From: CALDTK01 sp965215215
Lineage (GTDB): Bacteria > Bacteroidota > Bacteroidia > Chitinophagales > Saprospiraceae
Assembly: GCA_965215215.1 (NCBI GenBank)
Contig: OZ244043.1
Span: forward strand, 1,550,001-1,614,000
Length of the DNA: 64,000 bases
Reading direction: 5' to 3'
Shown here: piece by piece, positions 58,040 to 64,000 of the stretch
Layout: each line of letters opens with the position of its first letter
How positions within the stretch are numbered: position 1 is the first letter of the stretch
Translations under genes and position numbers: made by a program
The notes under the pieces: generated by a model
The model's database searches: none
What the model was told of the DNA's origin: nothing
What the model saw: the letters and a program-made list of their open reading frames with translations, nothing else

Positions 58040-59511
58040 ACGCGCGCCTCGCGGCGGAATCGGTTTAACTCCGTACGCTCATCGATGACGAGCAGCTCGA
58101 TGCCGGTGATCTCCGCGAAGTCGGTGAGCATTTCCACGCCGACGTTCTGGGAGTAGCAGGTGTGGTGAGCGCCACCGCCGTAGATCCAGGCGGCGGCGGC
58201 TACGGCTAAGCTGGGCCGCGGCCGCCAGAGGATCCGTGCGACGGGGAGCTTGGGCATTTGGTGCGGCGGCTCGATGGCCTGAACGGTGTTGACGAGCATG
58301 CGGAATCGATCGCCGAGGTCGATCACGCTGGCGTTGAGGGCCGCGCCCGGGGCTCCGGTGAAGACGAGGCGCACGGGGTCCTCTTTGCCGCCGATGCCGA
58401 GGGGGTGGACCTCGCAGCCTACCTCACCGGCGGCGATGGACGGGCAGATTTCGAGCATGTGTGAGCCGAGGCAAGCCTCCGCGCCGGGAGCGAAGTGGTA
58501 CGTGTAATCCTCCATGAAGCTGTTGCCGCCGGGTAGGCCGGTGGCCATCACTTTCATGCTACGAACGAGCGCCGCCGTTTTCCAGTCGCCTTCGGCACCG
58601 AAGCCGTAGCCGTCGGCCATGAGGCGCTGCACGGCGATGCCGGGGAGTTGGCGCAGGCCGTGGAGATCTTCGAAGGTATCGGTGAAGGCGGTGTAGCCGC
58701 CGGCCGTGAGGAAGGCGCGCAGGGCGAGCTCGATGCGGGCGGCTTCGCGGAGGCTGCCGCGTTTGGACCCGCCCGCGGTGAGTTCGGGGGCGAGGGCGTA
58801 GGTGTCGGCGTATTCTTCGACTAAGTGGCCGGTATCCGCGTCGGTAATCTGAGCCTGGTAGGCGACGAGCTCCCCCAGGCCGTAGCCGTTGACCTCGTAC
58901 CCGAAGGTGAGTTGGGCGGAAACCTTGTTGCCTTCCGTAACGGCCACTCGGCGCATGTTGTCGCCGAAGCGGGCGACGCGCATTCGCTTCCCGTCCGCCA
59001 CGGCGAGGGCTACGCGGCACCAGTCCGCGACCTGTTTTACGGAAGTGGCGTCTTCCCAGTGGCCGACGACGACCTTGCGGCGCAGTCCCATCCGCGTGGC
59101 GAGGAACCCGAACTCGCGACCGCCGTGGGCGCTCTGGTGGAGGTTCATGTAGTCCATGTCGAGGGTACCCCAGGGGATGTCGCGGTTAAACTGCGTGTGG
59201 AGGTGGAGGAGGGGTTTGCGTAGGGCCTGGAGGCCGGCGATCCACATTTTGGCCGGCGAGAAGGTGTGCATCCAGATGACGAGCCCGATGCAGGCGGTAT
59301 CGTCGTCGGCGGACTTACAGACGGCGAGGATTTCGGCCGAGGTGGTGACGGTCGGTTTCCAGATGACGCGTACCGGGAGGGGCGAGGCCTCGTCACCGAG
59401 GGCACGGGCGACGGTTTGGGCGTTACGCACGACCCGCTCGAGGGTTTCGGCGCCGTACAAGTGCTGACTGCCGGTAACGAAGTAGACGCTGTACTGCTGT
59501 GGATCTATCAT
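58036..59511 (-). CDS. araA: L-arabinose isomerase
   Basis: Converts L-arabinose to L-ribulose, 491 residues. It carries the family's metal-binding set: E in GYGFGAEGDWKTAAL, E in MEDYTYHFAPG, H in LGSHMLEICP and H in GGGAHHTCYS, plus the N-terminal FVTGSQHLYG. Last gene of the araB-araD-araA operon; its ATG is 1 bp beyond the araD stop codon. It shares a 4-nt stop-codon overlap with the convergent nitroreductase gene. Confidence 0.97.
   Translation of the reverse strand: MIDPQQYSVYFVTGSQHLYGAETLERVVRNAQTVARALGDEASPLPVRVIWKPTVTTSAEILAVCKSADDDTACIGLVIWMHTFSPAKMWIAGLQALRKPLLHLHTQFNRDIPWGTLDMDYMNLHQSAHGGREFGFLATRMGLRRKVVVGHWEDATSVKQVADWCRVALAVADGKRMRVARFGDNMRRVAVTEGNKVSAQLTFGYEVNGYGLGELVAYQAQITDADTGHLVEEYADTYALAPELTAGGSKRGSLREAARIELALRAFLTAGGYTAFTDTFEDLHGLRQLPGIAVQRLMADGYGFGAEGDWKTAALVRSMKVMATGLPGGNSFMEDYTYHFAPGAEACLGSHMLEICPSIAAGEVGCEVHPLGIGGKEDPVRLVFTGAPGAALNASVIDLGDRFRMLVNTVQAIEPPHQMPKLPVARILWRPRPSLAVAAAAWIYGGGAHHTCYSQNVGVEMLTDFAEITGIELLVIDERTELNRFRREARV
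59034..59046 (+). repeat. GTTTT mini-hairpin, AC-GGAA-GT
   Basis: Copy inside araA with an A-T/C-G stem, again compensatory. Confidence 0.5.
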
Positions 59512-59512
59512 A

Positions 59513-60211
59513 TCACTGGCCGTAGTAAGCGTTGGCGCCGTGCTTGCGCTCGTAGTGTTTTCGCCGCAAGGCGTCGTTGAGGCGATCGGCGTCGGCGTTG
59601 ATCTGGAGGGTGAGGGCGGCCATGCGGGCGAGCTCCTCGCACACGGCGCTGTGGTAAACGGCCTCGGCGGCGGTTTTGCCCCAAGTGAAGGGGGCGTGGC
59701 TGCCGACGAGGGCCATGTGGGTTTCGGCGTAGTCGAGCTCGCGCTCGCGGAGGCAATCGACGATCTGGTGGCCGGTCTGCCGCTCGTAGTCGCCCCGGAT
59801 GTACTCCTCGGACATGGGGCGCGCGCAGGGGACGTCGACGGTGAGGTGGTCGGCGTGCGTGGTGCCGAAGATGGGGATATCGCGCAGGGCCTGCGCCCAG
59901 GCGGTGGCGTAGGTGGAGTGCGTGTGGACGACTCCGCCGATGCCGGACCATTCCCGGTAGAGTACGGCGTGGGTGCGGGTATCCGAGGAGGGTCGGAGCT
60001 CGCCGTCGACGACCTCGCCGTCGAAGTCGCAGACGACCATGTCCTCTACCCGGAGCTCGTCGTAGGCGACGCCGCTCGGTTTGATGGCGAACACGCCCCG
60101 TTCGCGATCGACGGCGCTCGCGTTGCCGAAGGTGAAGAGTACGAGCCCGAGCTCGGGGAGTCGCACGTTGGCCGCGTAGGCTTCCTCGCGGAGATCTCGG
60201 TAATCGGGCAT
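59513..60211 (-). CDS. araD: L-ribulose-5-phosphate 4-epimerase
   Basis: Converts L-ribulose-5-phosphate to D-xylulose-5-phosphate, 232 residues. Class II aldolase fold with the zinc ligands in VVHTHSTYATAWAQ (H-x-H) and in ALVGSHAPFTWG, plus FGNASAVDRERGVFAIKPSGVAYDEL. Its ATG overlaps the araB stop codon (TAATG-type) and araA follows after 1 bp. The product enters the pentose phosphate route, for which transketolase is encoded at 43 kb. Confidence 0.97.
   Translation of the reverse strand: MPDYRDLREEAYAANVRLPELGLVLFTFGNASAVDRERGVFAIKPSGVAYDELRVEDMVVCDFDGEVVDGELRPSSDTRTHAVLYREWSGIGGVVHTHSTYATAWAQALRDIPIFGTTHADHLTVDVPCARPMSEEYIRGDYERQTGHQIVDCLRERELDYAETHMALVGSHAPFTWGKTAAEAVYHSAVCEELARMAALTLQINADADRLNDALRRKHYERKHGANAYYGQ
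59557..59573 (+). repeat. GTTTT mini-hairpin, CGCC-GCAA-GGCG
   Basis: Copy inside araD with the longest stem (4 bp) of the set; strong support for pairing as the selected property. Confidence 0.75.
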
Positions 60212-61902
60212 TAGCGCTGACTTTGTAGGTGCTCCATCGTTTCGGAGAGGGCTTCGTAACGGGCGTAGACGGTGTCGTAGGCGGCGGCCCGTCCGGGGTC
60301 CGGAAGGTGCTCGGCGTCGAAGCCGCCGCTCATGGCGCGCACGGCGGTGGGCACGTCGGGGTGGGCGCCGGCGGCAACGCTGGCGAACATGGCGGCGCCG
60401 AGGGCGCAGGTCTGCTCGGGCACGGCGATACGTACCGGCATATTCAGTACGTCAGCCATCATCTGCATGATGAAAGGGGATTTTTTTGCCACACCGCCCA
60501 GGCCGATGACCCCCTCTATCCGGATATGCTCGCGGGCAAAACGCTCGGTAATTTTACGCGCGCCGAAGCAGGAGGCCTCGACGAGGGCGCGGAAGACGCG
60601 CGGGGCGTCGCTGCCGAGATTGAGGTCGGTGAGGGCGCCGCGGAGGCGTTGGTTGGCGTCGGGCGTGCGGCGACCGTTCATCCAGTCGAGGGCGAGTTCG
60701 CCGTCGGCGCCGATGGGGAGGGCGGCGGCGACGGTGCTGAGGGCGGGCAAGATTCCCTCGGTAGCTTCGGCGATGAGTTGATCGCGGAGCGCAGGGCTGA
60801 CGAGGGCGGTTTGGCTGAGGACTTCGCGCAGGGGCCAGGCGATGAGCGTGGCGAACCAGGCGTAGAGATCGCCGAAGGCGGACTGGCCCGCTTCGAGTCC
60901 GAGCATGCCGGGGATAACGGACCCGTCGACCTGGCCGCAGATGCCGGGGACGGCCGCCTGGCTACTCTGCGTGGGGGCTACGAGGATGTCGCAGGTGGAG
61001 GTACCCATGATTTTGCAGAGGTGATTGGGCTCGGCGCCGGCGCCGACCGCACCGACGTGCGCGTCGAAGGCGCCGACGGCTACGACGACCCCGGTCGAAA
61101 GTCCGAGTCGATCGGCCCAGGCCCGGGTGAGCTTGCCGGCCGGTCGGTCGGTGGTGTACGTGTCGGAGTAGAGGTTGCCGACCAGGCCGTCGAGGAGGGG
61201 GTCGAGCTCAGCGAAGAACCCGTCCGGCGGAAGGCCGGACCAGGACGCGTGCCAGAGGGCCTTGTGGCCGGCGGCGCAGCGACTGGCGCGCAGTTCGGGG
61301 TAGTCGGTTTTGCCGGTGAGCAGGAAGGGGATCCAGTCGCAGTGCTCCATCCAGGCGTGGGCGGCGGCGTGCACCGCGGCATCCACCCGACTAACGTGCA
61401 GGATTTTCGACCAGAACCACTCGGAGGAGTACACCCCGCCGGCGTATTCGAGGTAGTCCGGACCGCCGCGCTCAGCGGCCCAGTGCACGGCGTGAGTGTT
61501 GATCTCCTCGGCTTCGGCCACGGCGGTGTGGTCCTTCCAGAGCACGAACATGGCGTTCGGATTGTCCCCGAACTCGGGCAGGAGGGCGAGGGGGGTACCG
61601 GTCCGGTCTACGGCTACCGGGGTAGAGCCGGTGGTGTCGACCCCGATGCCGACGACCCGGCTGCGCCCCGCGGCGTCGAGGTCGGCGAGGACCTCGAGGA
61701 CTACCTGTTCCAAGCCCTCCACGTAATCCCGCGGATGCTGTCGGAACCGACTTTCGGAGGGCTCGCAAAATCTACCTTGCGCCCACCGCGGGTAGGTTGC
61801 CTGCGCGGTGGCGAGCTCCCGCCCGGCGGCGGTGTCCACGAGGAGGGCGCGCACGGAATCGGTGCCGAAGTCGAGGCCGAGTACGTAGGTTTCTGCCGGC
61901 AT
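60211..61902 (-). CDS. araB: ribulokinase
   Basis: Phosphorylates L-ribulose, 563 residues from the ATG at 61902. The FGGY-kinase pattern is clear: VLGLDFGTDSVRALLVD at the N-terminus, GIGVDTTGSTPVAVD, GTSTCDILVAPTQ, PGMLGLEAGQSAFGDLYAWF and the C-terminal EGVIGLGGVAKKSPFIMQMMADVLNMPV. The frame is open for 15 codons upstream, but homology begins at AETYVLGLDFG. First gene of araBDA. No AraR/AraC regulator or arabinose transporter is adjacent. Confidence 0.96.
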   Translation of the reverse strand: MPAETYVLGLDFGTDSVRALLVDTAAGRELATAQATYPRWAQGRFCEPSESRFRQHPRDYVEGLEQVVLEVLADLDAAGRSRVVGIGVDTTGSTPVAVDRTGTPLALLPEFGDNPNAMFVLWKDHTAVAEAEEINTHAVHWAAERGGPDYLEYAGGVYSSEWFWSKILHVSRVDAAVHAAAHAWMEHCDWIPFLLTGKTDYPELRASRCAAGHKALWHASWSGLPPDGFFAELDPLLDGLVGNLYSDTYTTDRPAGKLTRAWADRLGLSTGVVVAVGAFDAHVGAVGAGAEPNHLCKIMGTSTCDILVAPTQSSQAAVPGICGQVDGSVIPGMLGLEAGQSAFGDLYAWFATLIAWPLREVLSQTALVSPALRDQLIAEATEGILPALSTVAAALPIGADGELALDWMNGRRTPDANQRLRGALTDLNLGSDAPRVFRALVEASCFGARKITERFAREHIRIEGVIGLGGVAKKSPFIMQMMADVLNMPVRIAVPEQTCALGAAMFASVAAGAHPDVPTAVRAMSGGFDAEHLPDPGRAAAYDTVYARYEALSETMEHLQSQR

Positions 61903-61996
61903 GCTGCGGGGGAGTTGGCTTTCGCCTAAAGAACTGTAAATAAGCAAAACGCGGCCGAATCGCAGCGGCTCGATCTACGTCGCGGCGAGCCCCCCC

Positions 61997-63442
61997 CTAA
62001 GCTCGCCACAACCAACGGAGCGCCCCCTTCGCGATGTCCCCCAGCGAGCCTCTCCGCAGCTTGAATACCGCCGCCTGGTTAATTCGACTCGCCACCGGAT
62101 ACGCGTAGATCTTGTTGAAGATCGCCGAGAGGGGAGTGCCCGTCTGCATCGCCAGCACCAACTCCTGGATGAGCTCGCCCGCGCCCGGAGCGATCATACT
62201 CCCGCCGAGCAGTTTTCGCTTGCCGAAAAGGCCCCCGCGCTCCACGTACAGCACCAACTTGGCCACGTGCGCGTAGCCCCCCGCAATCGCCCGGTCGTCG
62301 TTGGTAAACGGTTGCTCCACGGTTTCGAACTCGGTACCCCGCTCGGCGAGCTGCTCGGCGTTGTAGCCGAAGGTGGCGATCTCGGGATCGGTGAAGGTGA
62401 CCCAGGAGAAGTTGGCGAGCGAGTGCCGCTTCTTGATGGGCGAGAGCATGTTCACGATCAGGTCGCGGTTGTGCATCTCGGCGCCGTGCGAGAACTTTTC
62501 GCGCCCGAAGGCATCGCCCACCGCCCACACGCTGGGGTTGGTGGTCCGGTAGGTGTCGTCGACGGTGATCTTGCGGTCGGCGACCTCGATACCGGCCTTC
62601 CCGAGGTCCATCCCCTCGGTGTTCACACTGCGCCCGATGGCTACGAGCACCTCGTCGAAGACGAGCCGGCGCGGAGTGTCTTCGCCCTTTACGGCAGCCA
62701 CTGCCGTCGAATCGTCCGCGAACGATTTAATATCGGTGTCGTACAAGATCTCTACGCCGTCGCGCTCCAGCGATTCTGCCAAACGCCGCGAGAAGTCCGG
62801 CAACTCCTTGGCGGCAATCCGGTCGCCGTTGCTCACGATCGTAACCTGGCTACCGAGCCGCTGCATCGCCTGACCCAACTCGCACGCGATCGGACCGCCG
62901 CCGATCACCAGCAAGCGCTTCGGCAACGCACGCTCGCGCTCGAAGAAGTTTTCGTTGGTGTACAACTCCATGACTTGCTCCACGCCGGGCACCTCGAGCT
63001 CCCGCGGCGCAGAGCCCGTGGCCAGCACGATCCGCTCCGCCGAAAAGCGCAGGCCCTCGACCTCGACCGTGTGCTCGTCCACGAACTTCGCCCAGCCGAT
63101 CACCACCGGCTGGTCTTCCTGGCGCCGTAGGTGCTCCGGGTTTTCGTGCTCGCGGATCGTAGCCTGGGCGGCGTGCACGTGGCGGAGCGCCGCGGCGAAA
63201 TCTACCTTGCCCGCGACCTCCAGACCGTAGCCCCCCGCCTGCCGTGCGGCGTGCGCCAGACGACTCACGTGAATGAGGGCTTTCGAGGGCACACAGCCGA
63301 AATTGAGGCAATCCCCACCCACCCGGTGCGCTTCCGCCTCGATGAGGAGCGTTTTCAGTTTGAACTCCCGGGCGATGCCGGCGGCACCGAGTCCGCCGGC
63401 ACCCGCGCCGATCACAATGAGGTCGTAGTCGTAAGCAGCCAT
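61997..63442 (-). CDS. FAD-dependent disulfide oxidoreductase
   Basis: A 481-residue pyridine-nucleotide-disulfide reductase of the lipoamide dehydrogenase/mercuric reductase class. FAD-binding DLIVIGAGAGGLGAAGIA, the redox CNFGC-type motif GGDCLNFGCVPSK, NAD-binding LLVIGGGPIACELGQAMQRLG and the late FAD site VWAVGDAFGREKFSH. The C-terminal dimer region reads IYAYPVASRINQAA where lipoamide dehydrogenases have the His-Glu pair, so it is not a standard one. No C-terminal cysteine pair, so not MerA. Substrate unknown. It is 94 bp upstream of araB on the opposite side. Confidence 0.88.
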   Translation of the reverse strand: MAAYDYDLIVIGAGAGGLGAAGIAREFKLKTLLIEAEAHRVGGDCLNFGCVPSKALIHVSRLAHAARQAGGYGLEVAGKVDFAAALRHVHAAQATIREHENPEHLRRQEDQPVVIGWAKFVDEHTVEVEGLRFSAERIVLATGSAPRELEVPGVEQVMELYTNENFFERERALPKRLLVIGGGPIACELGQAMQRLGSQVTIVSNGDRIAAKELPDFSRRLAESLERDGVEILYDTDIKSFADDSTAVAAVKGEDTPRRLVFDEVLVAIGRSVNTEGMDLGKAGIEVADRKITVDDTYRTTNPSVWAVGDAFGREKFSHGAEMHNRDLIVNMLSPIKKRHSLANFSWVTFTDPEIATFGYNAEQLAERGTEFETVEQPFTNDDRAIAGGYAHVAKLVLYVERGGLFGKRKLLGGSMIAPGAGELIQELVLAMQTGTPLSAIFNKIYAYPVASRINQAAVFKLRRGSLGDIAKGALRWLWRA

Positions 63443-63511
63443 ACGGCGTTCGCAACGCCGAATTCGCCGACAGGTGCGCTAACCGCCGCGCCATACGTTC
63501 TTCGCGCGCCG

Positions 63512-64000
63512 ATGCGCCGTTTGCTTGCTACACTATCCAAGGGCTGTGCCCTGCTCCTGGTCGGCGCCTGCGCGATCGTCTCGCGGCCGGACGGTGGACC
63601 GGTAGACGGGGTCGGCCCCATCCTCGACACCGCCCTGTCGAGTCCCAACTTCCAAGTCAACGCACGCCCCACGGAGCTCACGCTCACCTTCGACGAGTAC
63701 GTGCAGCTCAAGGACGCCAACCGGGAGATCGTGCTCACGCCCACCCCCGAGGAGGGACGCCCGCGCTACCTCCAACGCGGGCGCGACGTGCGCGTCGAGT
63801 TCGAGGACGTCGTGTTCCGGGATTCCACGACCTACCAGATTCAGTTCGGGCGGGCGGTGCAAGATTTCAACGAGTCGAATCCGGCCGCCGCCTTACGCTA
63901 CGTTTTTTCGACCGGACCCGCGCTCGATTCGCTTACCCTGCGCGGGAGACTCCGCAACAGCCTCGACGACGAAACCGTGGTCGGGGCCCTGGTCGGACTC
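63512..64000 (+). CDS. Ig-like domain lipoprotein, 3' end beyond window
   Basis: The 163 visible residues start with a lipoprotein signal (LLVGAC) and continue with a bacterial Ig-like (Big_5-type) domain: RPTELTLTFDEYVQLKDANREIVLTP, VRVEFEDVVFRDSTTYQIQFG, YVFSTGPALDSLTLRG. Such proteins occur widely in Bacteroidota. The gene runs off the right edge of the window. It diverges from the oxidoreductase gene with about 70 bp between starts. Confidence 0.85.
   Translation, partial: MRRLLATLSKGCALLLVGACAIVSRPDGGPVDGVGPILDTALSSPNFQVNARPTELTLTFDEYVQLKDANREIVLTPTPEEGRPRYLQRGRDVRVEFEDVVFRDSTTYQIQFGRAVQDFNESNPAAALRYVFSTGPALDSLTLRGRLRNSLDDETVVGALVGL

Overview
The window reads as chromosomal DNA of a high-GC member of the Bacteroidota, most like the Saprospiria/Lewinella group. 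This assignment is inferred from protein style, without a database search. The supporting signs are type IX secretion (T9SS) sorting domains on three secreted proteins, a PorW/SprE-like T9SS lipoprotein, Bacteroidota -7 promoter boxes (TAnnTTTG-like) instead of sigma70 boxes, almost no Shine-Dalgarno sequences, a split transketolase, paired OmpH/Skp genes and many Bacteroidota-type lipoproteins. I saw no rRNA, tRNA, CRISPR array, intact insertion sequence or phage.

Layout. 0-11 kb is housekeeping: glyA, dnaX, lgt, a peroxiredoxin, the N-degron pair clpS-aat, an M23 peptidase and a membrane pyrophosphatase. 11-19 kb holds a DUF2147 protein, a beta-barrel protein, a PAS histidine kinase/receiver pair translationally coupled and followed directly by an LpxD-like acyltransferase, a large M14 peptidase and a SET-domain protein. 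19.8-21.3 kb is a gene graveyard with at least four broken coding remnants. 21-28.6 kb is mainly secretome: a GH16 lipoprotein, an amidohydrolase, two glucose/sorbosone-dehydrogenase-like proteins and an M48 lipoprotein. 28.8-33.3 kb carries two Skp chaperones, a DUF2237/DsbA/NAD(P)-binding cluster, serA and a GbsR-type regulator. 33.3-42.5 kb has gcvT, a HEAT-cyclophilin lipoprotein, the T9SS lipoprotein PorW/SprE, an M23 protein, a HAD phosphatase, a TIGR01777-type epimerase and a tiny basic lipoprotein. 42.7-53.6 kb has HU, split transketolase, a Cys/Met-metabolism PLP enzyme, a T9SS cargo, DsbD with an extra DsbD-alpha gene, purQ, a membrane protein and polyprenyl synthetase. 53.7-64 kb has a 1072-residue modular GH16 laminarinase, a nitroreductase, an araB-araD-araA operon, a flavin disulfide reductase and the start of an Ig-like lipoprotein.

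The most unusual signal is not a gene. I count 31 copies, scattered on both strands and inside and between genes, of GTTTT followed at once by a tiny hairpin with a GNRA loop. The stem bases vary but keep pairing (GC/GC, GCC/GGC, GGC/GCC, AGC/GCT, GCT/AGC, CGCC/GGCG, AC/GT). The pattern ignores reading frame, so it looks like a DNA-level element recognised as a single-stranded mini-hairpin. Its role is unknown. A second pattern is that many genes have the -7 box only 3-9 nt before the start codon, which predicts leaderless or nearly leaderless mRNAs. A third is that three convergent gene pairs overlap by exactly 4 nt at their stop codons.
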